Source: Gamsiella multidivaricata
Lineage: Eukaryota > Mortierellomycota > Mortierellomycetes > Mortierellales > Mortierellaceae
Length of the DNA: 64,000 nt
NCBI RefSeq assembly: GCF_025024155.1
Contig: NW_026251710.1
Span: 186,001-250,000, forward strand
Direction of reading: 5' to 3'
Below, piece after piece: positions 11,830 to 23,501 of the stretch. The position numbers were made by a program, and so were the translations under genes. Under the pieces are notes generated by a model, which was not told where the DNA came from, ran no database searches, and was given only the letters and a program-made list of their open reading frames with translations. Every line of letters starts with the position of its first letter. The first letter of the stretch is position 1.

Positions 11830-12732
11830 ATGTCGACTACCCCCGCAGCAATAGTCCCAACAACCGTGCCCATCTACGCACCCCTACAGATCCACTCCTA
11901 CGGACCCATTGACACCCCACCCGCGTTGACCTCCGTCTCCGTGGTCACATCATCCTACTCCGCGCCCACAGGTACTGCCCTCGTCACACCAACAACCATG
12001 CCGAACGGTTCTTCCCGCGAGGGGGATGATTTCCAGAACTCGGGTGGATACATCTATGTGGTCCTTGTCATCTCGCTCGTCATTGCCTTGGTGTATTCCA
12101 CAAGAGCTTGTCTCTCAAAGCGACGCGAGAGGCGGCGGCGGGTGAAGGAGCAGGATTGTGAAGGTATGGGTGAATGTAATGAAATGCCACAGCATGCAAT
12201 ATGCCGGCGAATTCTTCTAAAAAAAAATGCACGGGCATTGTGCGTGTTGAACTTAATTAATGCGTGCGTTTCAGGAACAAAACAAAAATGATTAAATATT
12301 CCTTCGCCTCTCATCCTGTTTCAAATCCTTTTAGTCCCACCTGGATACTCGAGTCACACGAACGACACCCAGATCTTCGAAGGCGACGAGGAGCGCCCCT
12401 CCCCATCCTCCTCCGCATCGCCCTCACCAACCTACTCATCCTCTGGACTAATCCCCGACATGTCCTCAGTACCTGCTTCCCTCCTCCCCTCACACCCAAC
12501 CATCGCGACCGTATACTCCATCCAACCACCCGCCCCAGCGCATACGACAGCAAGCAACGCACGACCAAGGCACTCTCTTTCTGCAGAACCGCCGGCTTAC
12601 GATGACTTGTTAGGCCAGTCAAAGCTCCAGCGCTGTGCGAGCTCGATGAGTATTGCCTCAGATACCATTACGGCTGCCTCGGCATCAGCGAATCGGAATC
12701 GATCGTCGAGAAGGAGTCGGCAGTTAGCCTAG
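11830..12732 (+). CDS. Single-pass membrane protein with PPxY motifs (copy A)
   Basis: Exons 11830-12163 and 12335-12732 join in phase 1 (codon G|TC, Val) to give 243 residues. The N-terminal about 70 residues are Ser/Thr/Pro-rich with no cleavable signal. One membrane span (YIYVVLVISLVIALVYSTRA) follows, then a basic stop-transfer patch KRRERRRRVK. The cytosolic tail opens with VPPGYS at the exon junction and later has EPPAYDDLL, a PPxY motif. PPxY motifs bind WW domains such as those of Nedd4/Rsp5 ubiquitin ligases. The gene at 19782-21188 has the same order, the same intron position and phase, and an analogous VCPPPQY junction, so the two look like paralogues. A type III membrane adaptor or sensor is inferred; the function is unknown. 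Confidence 0.7.
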
Positions 12733-13233
12733 TTTAAAAACAGACGTTTGTGCATAAATACCAGGCATTTCTTTACCTCATAACGATGGGTCCTTATTTG
12801 TATGCTTACTTAAAGGATCGAATATCTTTGAATACGATGGATGCATGAAGCGACCCTCATTCGGACAGGGGATAGGATACGATTAAGGACCCAATTGCTG
12901 TAGAGCCATAGCGCATTGTCCATCTTTCATAAATTGTTTTTTTTTTCTTTTGTTTGTTGTATTTGGAAGATTGATCTATTTGGTTTTGTCTTTTTTCTTT
13001 TCTTTTTTCCTTCTTACGTAAAAAGTAAAAAGGAAAATGGAAAAAGGGAGAGAAGCATACATAATCGCATACTTCCTGGGTGTAGAGAAAGGATTATCAA
13101 AATAACAGAATTATCCTCAAGAAAGTAAAGGCGGCCTTTTTTTTATAATGAGTATGTGTATGTGGGTGTGTACGTGGGCGTGGGTGTGACATTGGGGAAA
13201 TACAAAATCCATGAAGCGAGGACAGAGACTCCT
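12733..13233. other. Intergenic: convergent 3' ends
   Basis: T-rich and purine-rich 3' flanks of two converging genes, with a GT-rich stretch at 13150-13190. No gene recognised. Confidence 0.55.
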
Positions 13234-15903
13234 CTAACCATGCCAAGCCCATCCCTGCGAAGAACCCTGGACGCTGATCGGAGCCGAGATACTCCTGTGC
13301 AACTTATCGCGCTCCTCCTGCTCCCTCAACTTCTTCTTCCTCCAAACCTTGACTGCCACCATCGCGATCCCCACATAAGCCGCCGTCGCCAACCCGACCA
13401 ACGATCCAATAACTGCCCCGTGTGTCGATCCACCGCTACCATCACTACCACCGGCCGTCACCGCATTGGGGTCAACCGAACCAAAGTTCTCACCCGTCAA
13501 CGGATTCATCGTTCCCGAGCTACCCTTCTGATCGCTGTTCGCGGGCGGGTTACGACTCAGGGGAAACGAGGAATCGATGTACTGCCCGAAAGAGGTATCA
13601 CCCGCCTGATAGAGCGCCGAATGCGTGTCCCGGACAAGGGTGTTCAATGCCCAGTAGCTCTTTGATGGAATCGCAACCGTCGCCATGATGGCATCGTCGA
13701 CGTTCTTCGAGGTCACAAGGGCACGCTTTCGAGCCCTCCGTCCAGACCCTCCATTCGCTTTCGTAGACCCGTCACGGATCGCAAGTACAAGGATCTGGTC
13801 CACATCGACCTTGAGCAAGGGTCCGAGCTGGGCTGGGACGAAGGAGACCAGTTGGGCGGCCAGGACTCCGTTATCAATCACTTGGGCGTACGAGACGTGC
13901 TCGAAGCGGAGATGAACGTTGAAGGAGTTGGAAGGGATCTTGGGGCTCATGTTCGGGATTACAACATCTGGGAGCGACGTGCCCGGAGAGGCCGTTTGCG
14001 TTGTCTTGGGAGGTCCGATGGGTTCGATCGTACTTGGTAGCCAGGGAGTTGTCGTCTTTGTAGGTCTGTGCTTCTTCGTCGTCGTGTGCGGAGTCGTCGT
14101 TGTTGTGATCGTTGGCGTTGGGCTATGAACAGTCGTCGTCGGCGAGGATGGTGCAGTCGTGGTGATGGCCGTGGCAGTTGTAATCCTGCTGCCAGACTGT
14201 GCTGTCGTGGTCGTGATCGTGGGCATGGTCGAATCCGTACCCGTGGGTGTGGGTGTAGGCGTGGCAGGACCCCCGCTCACAGTCCCGTTTTCTGTGGTCG
14301 TAGTCAGCGTAGGAAGAGGAGTCAGACTAACCGTAACGGTCACCCCAGGACTACTTGGCGATGTCGGGCTCGGGCTAACTGAGGACACGGACACTGTCAC
14401 CGATGGCACGTCCGTTGACGTTGGACTTGTGCTTCCGCTCAAAGTCGGGGATGAGGGCGAGGCAGGAGAAGGAGTAGGACTGATCGTATGTGAAAGTGTG
14501 TCAGAAGGATTCTGTGTATTCGTTTCAGTGGTCGTAGTCGCGGTCGCGGTCGCGGTCATGGTCATGGTCGTGGTCGTGGTCATGGTCATCTCGGGGGTGT
14601 GAATTCCAATGAAGGGAATAGTGACTACAGAAGGGGTAAGAGGCTCCGTGTGTTTAGGCGCTGTAGTCGTACTACTCTCAACTGCAGACGTAGTTGTGGT
14701 TTCCTCTGTCGTCGTGTAGGGGGGATTTGGATGGATTATCAGGGTTGGGTCGACCTCAACACCCGTCGTTGTCGGCGTTGTTGTCGGCGTTGTTGTCGTC
14801 TCCACAATGGTCGTAGTCGGCCTCCTGGTACGGGGGGCACGCGTCATTGCTGTTGTTGGCGAATGTATGGTTGTCTGGGTCGGCTTTCTCTTAGCACTGG
14901 TCTTTGTCTTGGGCTTGTGAGTCGGCGTAGGAGCGATCTTGGGCGAGGTCAGATATGGGTCATCATCAAGGTCTAGATCCTCGTCCAAGGCAAGGCCTCC
15001 CGCTAGGGCACCGCCATTCTTGTCGAGGTCGAGCCCTAGGTCGGAAACACCACGACGCATCAATTCATTACAATGAACCTATTGAAATCAAATGGGTGCA
15101 TTCAAGAAATTAGTATCCGGCGACACCTTATTGCAGATGTAGAAAGGGGATACTGTAGTATGAGAGGAGTAGTGGGAAACGCGTATAGGAGGGCTGAAAG
15201 TCGATGTGTGTGGATATGAAACAGACAACACGCGTTAAAAGACCAATAAAAAAAATAAAAAAAATAATAAACGCGTTCATTCGTGTTTCGCGTTTGAGGG
15301 TAATTTCGCGGGAGGAGGGGAGCGGACGCGTTCATTCGTGTTTCACAGTTGAGGGAATAATATGAGCGGGGGAGTTTTATTGCTGCCCTGTGGACAAAAT
15401 AATAAACCCAAAAGCAGCCGAGCGGTGGGCCAAATAGTAATAAAATGCAATTTAAAAATCGGGGATGGCGCTGCTCTCAAACAACCCAAATCCCTCTCCC
15501 ATCGGGAACACTTCATTCCCAGGTGGAGCCGTGTGTGTGTACATGGTGTGGGGAGATGGAAGCCGCTTATGCTAGACAGCAAATGCACTAAAGAGCAGAT
15601 CATTTAAAGGGACCCGTTGAGTGGGTAGCCCGAGGAGTAGGCCGTGAGGGTGGCAAATGGTTCCTGGAAAGATGCGTGATTTGGTGTGTTTGAGATTAAT
15701 TTTGAAAAAAGCCCAAGTCTGATTGGGTATAGACCCATCCGTCTGTTGTGACTGAACGTTGGTGTGGATTATCTTTCTCTTACCTGTCCACTGGAAGAAC
15801 ATTCGGCAGCATCGACCTCCGCGGCAATAACCAGGGACATGACCGCTGGGATGCTCAGCAGTAGAGGCACGACCATCCATCGCCTAAGGGATTGCACACG
15901 CAT
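13234..15903 (-). CDS. Mucin-like type I membrane protein with SEA-like ectodomain
   Basis: Two exons: 15784-15903, ending CAG before GTAAGAG, and 13234-15078, starting after TTCAATAG with a TACTAAT branch point about 30 bases upstream. They join in phase 0 to give 654 residues. The small exon 1 encodes a clear signal peptide (MVVPLLLSIPAVMSLVIAA). The mature part starts with two Cys near the junction, then an acidic stretch, then some 350 residues of Thr/Ser/Pro repeats (likely O-glycosylated). A compact domain follows (about residues 415-550: FNVHLRFEHVSYAQVIDNG ... MATVAIPSKSYWALN) interrupted by RRARKR, a Kex2/furin-type site. One membrane span (AVIGSLVGLATAAYVGIAM) and a short basic tail end the protein. 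It resembles fungal cell-surface sensors in layout; the SEA-like label is inferred. The 705-base intron is long for this region. Confidence 0.6.
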
Positions 15904-18028
15904 GTCTGTTCTCTTATCAACTCAGGCACAAAATAGTTCGTTACTTGGAAGGGGAAAAGCCGAGAAATATTAAAGGAGACTTCTCTCTAAATGTGCAATT
16001 AGGTGGATTTGTCCAATAGGAGAACAAAAGAAAAGAGAGGCATAATAAATAGTGGTTAGTTGCTGCTACGTTATGTACATAGTCCCTGGAGGACGTACTA
16101 CACTGAGCGGTCCGTCAGAAAAAGATTTTTTTTTTGACAGCTCGCAGTAGTCGAGTTGGAGTGAATCGGGGGAGCAAGTCTGCCAAATCAGTCCTGTCAT
16201 GGCGCTCCCCTTCCGAGGGCAAACCACGATAGGCAGACGGACAAACAGAACGTTGTCGAAGGCGTTGAATGGTGAATGTCATCGCTTGTCTGTTCATTTA
16301 CATTGCTGATCAGGGATTGCTGTCCAGGTGTGACAAAGGGGAATATGCGTGTCCTTGTTATGTAATCTTCCAGCGCAGGTCGAAGTTTCGTAAAAAGGAC
16401 AGGATATTGAGTGGAGACCAACAACGGGGGAATATGCGTGGGGTCGTTGCGAAGGGACGAAAGAGTGGATGCGGATGTGGATGTTTGAATGAGGAATGTT
16501 CATGCACCTTTTGTGTTTCGAATGAAGTGGAATGGAAAGGTGTGTGATTTCGTCAAGTGTGCAGTAGAGATTGCGGTGGAAGAAGTGGTGGTAGATCCTG
16601 TCAAGGCTGTGTGGGGTGGAGCGCGTGGGAAGAGGGAGGGGGAGGGGACAAAGGGATGGATGTAACCACGGAATGGCACTCCGGTGACCTTTGGAAGTTG
16701 AAGTATAAGGAAAGATGTGCGAAGTAAAGTGTATGAAGAAAAGAGATCCACTGCATAATTTCATTTCACTGCACCGTAGTTCTGTCCGCCTGGTATCGGG
16801 CACGGTACAGTGCCATTAGCAAAGCAGTAGTATATTTTTGGCCGCCAAATTTACTACGTATAAAAGAAAAAAAAAAAAAGAGCTCTTCTGTTGCCGTCTT
16901 TGTTGGACTCCCGACCTATTATTACTACCCTTTGCTTACCTTCATATCCTCCCCATTAAGATAGGGCTGGGGACACATCCAGGATCAGAGCAATAGCAAA
17001 GAGCAATAGCAAAGAGCAAGACTTAGATACCTCTGAACACTTAAAGACATGCATACGTGCGGTTCCTGTCTCTCTTTAACGGAAATAACTTTAGTCGGTC
17101 TGACCAGTGGAAGGGTACAAGAGTGATCGTCTACAATGAACGCAGAAAGAGATGCATCGGCGTGCTTTTTTTTTTTGTTTTTTACGCATTCAAAGACCAC
17201 TCTCTCAGCGCCGGCTTTAAAAATAACAATGGGCGTTCCAGGGAGTCTCACCAATCAACTCACTCGCTTATACTCTAGTAGTCTAGCACCAAAATGATTG
17301 CCCATAGTTCGAAAGTATAAATCGTTATAAGGACATTTATCAACAAGTTCACGACGTGTCCACCACGGCTGCCAGTTCTGGTAATCGATAGACTAAACGT
17401 ACTACCCATATACATGCGAAGGAATGCGTCTTCTTCTTTCTCTCTTACCATACCCATCACCCTGGATGCTTTTACAGATCGCGTCTTTGGTGGGTATATA
17501 TAAAAAAGCAAAACAACACGAACTTGGGAGTACAATGGATAGGAAATTGCATTAATATCGGTGTGCATACAATCTGTATGGCTAACCACAGGGCAACGCC
17601 CAATTCCCATCACGGCCTCAGAACAAGGCGTTTCTACTCATCGAGGCACACGTTTTTTTTTGAGGAAAGTCTCCCGCTTCCTATTTTTATCTCCCATACT
17701 TCATACTTCGCCCTCCATCCCACGCATAGGCGTGCTGCTTTTGATGCAGATAAGATATGGTATCCACCTTATTCCTTATTCGCTCGCAATTATTAATAGC
17801 AAAAACACGCCCTGATATTCCCTCTTCACAACTTTGAGTCTACGGCACTTAGCTTCCAAATATATACGTCCTTCCACAAGATACATGAATACATGAGAGA
17901 TGAACAGGATGAACAAAATCATGGCCAACAATAAAACTCCGTGAACATTTTATTTATCGAAAAATGTCCAAGAAATAAAAATGTGTTGCACTTTGTATTG
18001 CGCTTTTCCAGAGAGACGAGAGAGGGAT
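15904..18028. other. Intergenic, no gene recognised
   Basis: About 2.1 kb without codon-biased frames on either strand. Seen: promoter side of the mucin-like gene, poly-A/T runs (16122-16136, 16865-16879), a directly repeated AGCAATAGCAAAG at 16986-17011, and AT-rich sequence leading to the 3' end of RPL36. An RNA gene cannot be excluded but none shows recognisable structure. Confidence 0.45.
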
Positions 18029-19428
18029 TTAGTGGGCACGGCGGGACTCGGCAATAACGTTGGTCATCTCCTCGACCTTCTTCTTGGCGCGGAGGAAAGT
18101 TCCGAGCTGTTGAAAAGATGAAAGAAGTAGAAGGAGAAAGAGGAAAAGAAGGACGGTAGAGGTTAATGGCGAGGATCTTAGAACGTGGATTCATAGGTCC
18201 GTGGAGTTGTTTTTCTGTCCTCAGTCAATGTCTTCCTGAGTGGTCTGGTAGCGTTCGCTTTGGTGACGTAGAGTTGAGTGGAGAAAGAGCCGATGGACTC
18301 GGGTGTTGCTGGATGAACTGGATAAAGGTTCATGAAAGAATAACGATCAAGGGCGTATGGTGCTCATGATAACGAGTTCCAAGGCCCATGAAACGGTAGT
18401 GTGCAGTGGTAAGGTTGCCTGGTTGAGACAAAGAATCATTCATGATGATAAAGAGGCTATGTGTACCGCTGCCCAATTAATGCTGGTTTCGATGGCATAA
18501 CAGCGTCGCAAGCGCTGCAAGCGTCCGTTCTTTGATAGTATCGATATTGTCAACAAATTGTCCTGAAGTGTGTTGCTGATGGTTGCCGTCTGAGTGCTTC
18601 TTTGAATCAATGATGAGTTCTACTCCTCAATCCTGTGATCGTTGCTGATTCCTGAACAGCGCAAACACTGCCCACACTGACAGCAACCATAACGGCCTCT
18701 AGCTGCTCCCTGTTTTCGCCCGCGTCCTGCATTCCCGATAGGGATTAATTGAGCCGGTAAAAACAGTAGTAGAGGGTTGGTTAATTGGGTTACATACTCT
18801 CTTCTTGGCGAGCTTACGGGCACGCTTATCCTTGGAGTTCTTGATCAACTCCATGATGCGACGCTCGTAGGGAGCAAAGCCAGCGACCTCACGAATGAGG
18901 GAGCGGACAAAGAGCACACGCTTGCCAGTCTAGTAGGTTGAAGTTCATCCCGATGTTAGAAAGAAAAGAAAAAAGGTGGAGGTGAGTTGTTGGGTGATCA
19001 CATCACTTGGTGTCTTGGTGCTGGAAGTGATGATTGATGAAAGTGGCGGGTGCAGATCTTGTTCGCAGTGCGACCCCCTGGTTGAATAGATGTTGGGTTC
19101 GACATGGTACTGGAAATCAATCTTTCTGTGTGCTCCTTGTTGTAGCATTGCTGAATCCTTCATTCCTTCATTCCCCGCAGCAGGTCTTTGTATCTCCCCC
19201 TCATGCTCTCTATATCCATCAATCCATCCAATATCGTTCCACCTCTCAGACTCCATCGATCCATCCGTCCTATTGCTAAGTGTCGATGTGTGGGCAAATC
19301 GAAGAGGCCGATAATCATCGACTTACAACACCCTTCTTGTAGGACATAGGAGTCTTCAGCTCACGGACAGTGGTGATGTGTCCGTGGTTCTGGCCCGATC
19401 TGATTCCGGTTCTCTGAGTAACGGCCAT
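18029..19428 (-). CDS. RPL36: 60S ribosomal protein eL36
   Basis: Three exons, 19327-19428, 18798-18929 and 18029-18106, join in phase 0 to give 103 residues (yeast 100, human 105). Exon 1 encodes [17 protein letters not shown] and SYKKGV, exon 2 [18 protein letters not shown] followed by [12 protein letters not shown], and exon 3 [17 protein letters not shown] ending SRRAH; this is the eL36 pattern along its length. It is a cytosolic large-subunit protein. Donors are GTAAGT and GTATGT. The introns are long (397 and 691 bases), as is common for ribosomal protein genes; no sense-strand C/D snoRNA boxes were found in them by eye. Confidence 0.97.
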
Positions 19429-19781
19429 TGTGAACTAATTTGGTGCAAGAGAAGGATTCGAGCGTCCCGCTCACTCGGACTTTGATAAATCCAAACCTTA
19501 AGGCCCCTTAACAGCCTACCTCGTCTTCTTGGCAGGACCACTGTTGTACGTCTCCCTCTCATGCCCTGTCATATTCTCTTCATGGGGATTTATGTTAATA
19601 ATAAAAAAAAAAGCCCTGTCATATTCTCTGTCACGGACATGATGTGTTATAATTCAATTTAATGCGGAGGGTGATAGGGAATATTTAATGAATGAATGTA
19701 GATTGAATGGATGGATAATATGATACAACGAAGGATGCATTTGCAGCTGTAGATGTGGTATGCGGAGACAAAAAGCTACTC
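19429..19781. other. RPL36 promoter and 3' flank of the next gene
   Basis: Immediately upstream of the RPL36 ATG is C/T-rich leader on the minus strand; beyond it is AT-rich sequence with GAATGAATG repeats near 19690. A CCTGTCATATTCTCT element appears twice (about 19564 and 19614), flanking a poly-A run. Confidence 0.5.
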
Positions 19782-21188
19782 TTAGAGAGTGGTCGTGTAA
19801 TCTGGAGGGAGCCTTGGTAGCGCTTCTTCTGGAGACATTGGGATATAAGGAGGGGGACCCTGGCTTCGGAGTCGATTCAAAATCGGCTGCAGAATGCCAG
19901 ATCGGCTATTGCCCGCTTGCTCAGTCATGGCACTGGTACTCTCTGTCCGAGTGTCAGTCTCAGGCATGTTGACAACACTCTCGAAATTAGATGGTTCAGC
20001 AGGCGCAGCAGAAATCTCTGCTGGACCGTGTGTTGGGCTGGAGGAGCTAGAGTTTGTGGACTGTGCTGTAACAGGGGGCGAGGAGCGACGTCCTGAAGTG
20101 TGGATGTTGTTGCTGCCTCTAAGCCCGGAACGGAGGATGGACATGTGTCTGCCAGCTGTGAAGGTGAACGCTGGAGAAGGTGCGCTGATGACGGGCGAGG
20201 ATGTGGCGATGGCTGTGGCATGTTCTTCGGTATCAAGGCCGGCAGTGGCATTAGCATTGGCGCTGGCATTAGGGGCATTGATTGATCGGGCAGATGGTGT
20301 AGAGGGTGAAGAACAGGTCGTGGTTGTAGTGGTAGTGGTAGTGGTTGTGATGGTGGTTGTGATGATGGGTCGGTGCAGGCTGCCGCCTGCTGCGACTGGT
20401 AGTGCTGGTAGTGGGTGCGTGTCAAGTAGCCCTTGATGTGAGGACATGGACTCAGAGGTGCTGGCCACACGGTCAGGAATATAGTAGACCTGGTCCGGAT
20501 AAACCATCGCCATCTCCGGGTCGATATATGGCTGGTCCTGTAAGTGTGTGCGGTATTGCGGGGGAGGACAGACTATTTTTCATCGTGTTATGGTACGAAG
20601 ACGCGATGGTTAGTAACATGCAAAAACAAAACAAGATTCGTGTATTTGTTTTGGTGCAACCACAATAATATCCTCTGGTGTCATCGTGATGTCAACGGAG
20701 AAAAGGTAAAGGACTCGATTGAAAGGGAGTGAGTGAGTGAAGATAAAAGGATGCTTACCATCGTCATCCTCAGGGCGGTATGTCGCGGTGTATCTGGTCT
20801 GACCACCAGATGCTCCGGCTGATTCGCTGTCCCGTCTCTCGCGCTCGAGACGGCGACGGCGACGGTCTTTGCGGATCATATGGATAGTATAGATTACCGC
20901 GATGAAGAGAGCCAGGAATGCAATCCCATAGAAGACCGTCTGGACTGAAATACCGGTGCCAGCGCTGGGTGTTTGGGAGGCTGTTGAAGACGAAGGATCT
21001 GGTGCTCGACCAGTTGCAGTTGCGGTGTAGCTCCAGACTGGGTTGTTATAGTAGGGAGTTGTTGCTGTTGCTGTTGTGGTAGTGCTAGCAGTGGCAGTGG
21101 TGGTTGTTGATGCTGTAGTTGTTGAGGTGGAGTGTGAGATAGGTATAGAGGAGACAATCCCTTCGGACAAGGTGGAGGAGGAGGACAT
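19782..21188 (-). CDS. Single-pass membrane protein with PPxY motifs (copy B)
   Basis: Exons 20759-21188 and 19782-20572 join in phase 1 (G|TC, Val) to give 406 residues. The acceptor AAATAG lies 40 bases after a perfect TACTAAC branch point; the later TTACAG would break the frame. The N-terminal about 85 residues are Ser/Thr/Ala-rich without a cleavable signal. The membrane span is VFYGIAFLALFIAVIYTIHM, followed by RKDRRRRRLERERR. The tail has VCPPPQYRT at the junction, a long low-complexity Ser/Thr/Ala region, and ends with PPPYIPMS and PPDYTTTL. It shares span, basic patch, intron phase and PPxY motifs with the gene at 11830. Binding to WW-domain ubiquitin ligases is inferred; the extracellular role is unknown. 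Confidence 0.7.
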
Positions 21189-22079
21189 GGTGAGATGATG
21201 TTAATTGGAATAGGATGCCAAGTAGATAACCGGATAAGTGATTAAGTGGAGAAGTGGAGAGATGGATTATAACGATACGATGAGGAGGAACATGTCATAA
21301 GCATTCGATGTTGGGAACGCGAGAGGAAGAAGAGGAACGGCAGCGGGTTGAGAGGAGAAAGCAAACAGAAAAAGAAAGAGGGGGAAGGTGAAGAAAAAAG
21401 ATGAACGGGCCAGGATAAGCAGGGACAGCGGGAAATGAGGGACAGGGGCCATCTTTCGCGGACCAATCCTTGTCCCGATCACATATTCTTGGATATGTAA
21501 GGGTCGCACTAGCCCTCCTTCTTGACATTCAATAATGGGTGCGTTTCATGTCGTCATAACAAGTATCTCCCGAGATAGCGGTAATGGCTCTCTTTATCGG
21601 TCCAATGTCCTCTTGCTGCCATCTTTGACAAAGATGTCTGGCCTTTTCATCTCATCTTCATAAGCTGTGTATTCAAAAAGCCGAGTGGCCGGCACACCAC
21701 ACATGATGCTCAGGGCCCATGTGCGTACACCAGCATGATGCTTAGGGTCCTTGTGTGTAAGGCACCCTGGCCATGGGGTATGGTTTCAATTGCATGCCCA
21801 AAAACACAGGCCGTTATCAAGACATTGCTCTTACGTCAAACGTAGTCAAGGCTGGCTCAGGTACATTCTGAAGAGGCATTTGGCATGCTCAATTCACCTC
21901 TTCATGATGCCCTTGCAGACGCAGGCATGATAGATATCAAGACTAAGAAACAGGTTGGTAACAAACTATTCAACAGAATGACATACAGGTGCATCTTGCT
22001 CAAGCTAGGCCATAGGAATGTGTGTATCCAATGATTATTTCATCTACTGCTTGGTTCCTGAACTAAGAAGAACGCAAAC
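21189..22079. other. Intergenic: upstream of copy B and 3' side of SDH4
   Basis: G/A-rich leader (C/T-rich on the minus strand) up to about 21530, then unique-looking sequence with a loose duplication of CATGATGCTCAGGGCCCATG-like text at 21700-21760. No gene recognised. Confidence 0.5.
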
Positions 22080-23107
22080 TTATGCCTCCCAGGCCTTCTT
22101 GACCAACTCGGTCAATCCAATATCCGAGGTGTTGAACTGGTAGCATCCGACCAGGACCAACACAGTCGCGCCGCGAAGAGCCCAGTTGATGGACTTGTTG
22201 CCAAGCACGCCGACCTTGCCGGGATGGAGGTAGTCAGTCACCATGGCATCGAAGCCAATGTGCGCGTGAATGGGCACAACAACTCCCAAGAGACCGTCCG
22301 TAATAGGGTGGGCTCCACTGATGGCCGAGGCAGCAAACAGAGGGACCAACGCGACCGACAACAGACGCTCAAAGTCCCAGTGGTAGGATCCGTGCATCTG
22401 GTTAGGGGCAGGGATCTTGTAAACGACAGGCTTGTAGACATCAGTGACATCGCCAGAGGTCTGGCCAGTGGCAGCGGCAGCATTGCGAGCTATCGTCCAC
22501 CCATTAGAATTAAAACATGTCAACAAGAAGCATTTGAGCCCATCCTATCCATGTTGATAATACCCTGGTCATAAAAAGCGCGAAGGTCCATTCCACACTG
22601 TCCACTGAGTGCATGGTGTTATCGCTACCAATTTTCGTGTACTACGAGCTGTTGTAACCACGCTGACTGATCGTCGTGACATTAGGCTGCGATCTCTCGT
22701 GGCGGAATGAACAAATGCTGCACCTGGTCCTGATCTCATTCCTCTTCAGTTGCGATGCCACCGCGTGTCATGCATTCCAGAGGCGTATTGAAGCATCTAG
22801 GCACCATCCAGTGCTATATCCTTCGTTCCGTTACTCGTATGTGGTATGTCAGCCAATTGCTGAATATCCTGCCTGTGATACATCCGACTAATCCCCTGCA
22901 TATGTCCTGAGTACGGGTCCTCATCCTTAGAGAAAGCACTGATAAACGCCTGTTCGGTGATAAACGCCAGGAAGCGCATGTGGACGTACAGGCGTGAAAG
23001 TAGACACGGCCGTTCAACGAGGCGGACGAGCGCAGGGAAGCAGCAAGACGAAGAGCAGGGGTCGAGCGACCCATGGCCAGTGGAGAGGCGGCGAGACGAA
23101 GGGCCAT
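22080..23107 (-). CDS. SDH4: Succinate dehydrogenase membrane subunit (CybS)
   Basis: Exons 22990-23107 and 22080-22489 join in phase 1 to give 175 residues (yeast Sdh4 181). The N-terminus (MALRLAASPLAMGRSTPALR) is Arg/Ala/Ser-rich without acids, a mitochondrial presequence. The mature part has GSYHWDFERLLSVALVPLFA, then HAHIGFDAMVTDYLH, where the family places the haem-ligand His and the Asp-Tyr pair at the ubiquinone site, and a third span (GATVLVLVGCYQF). It anchors complex II in the inner membrane and takes part in quinone reduction. It is divergent from the propeptide gene at 23502 with a 394-base shared upstream region. The MPP beta gene, another nuclear-encoded mitochondrial protein, is 1.2 kb away. 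Confidence 0.93.
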
Positions 23108-23501
23108 CGTGAATAAAGGGAGATCTGTATCTGGAGAGTGAAGAGTGAAGAGTGAAGAGTGAAGAGGGGGGAGTAGGGGAGGAAGGAGGATTTGGAGATG
23201 TTCGACGGTGTAGCATGTGTTTCCTAAACCTTTCGCTTCTTTCCGAAGGGGGAGTCTCCTCTCAGTTCGTGACTGGTGACTGGGACGGCACCACATCTTC
23301 TCTTGCCGCTCGTCTTTGTTTCTCGGCTCCACCTCCTTGTCCTCCTCCTTCCCTTTCTACTCCTCGCTCTGTCCGATCCCGCCTCTATACATTCTTGCAC
23401 TCGCCACCATTCCATCAACACCAGCCATCCTTTATATCGCCGTTGTTGTCGCTGCTGCTGTCTTCTTTTGCTCAGGCCCGATATTCTTGGTTGTCACTGC
23501 C
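23108..23501. promoter_or_regulatory. Divergent promoter region between SDH4 and the propeptide gene
   Basis: A 394-base gap between divergent starts. It holds GAAGAGTGAAGAGTGAAGAG repeats (23140-23166) and a strong C/T tract up to 23500 on the right-hand side, typical of a fungal core promoter. A TTGCTCAG acceptor-like site at 23469-23476 leaves open an upstream exon for the right-hand gene. Confidence 0.45.

Noticed and set aside
13919..14602. Val/Gly-rich plus-strand frames opposite the mucin-like gene
   Set aside because: They are antisense shadows of the Thr-rich (ACN codon) repeats.
18600..18660. Possible C/D snoRNA (ATGATGA and CTGA boxes) in the RPL36 intron
   Set aside because: It is on the strand opposite to the host gene, and the pairing GAATCA/TGATTC lies inside rather than outside the boxes.
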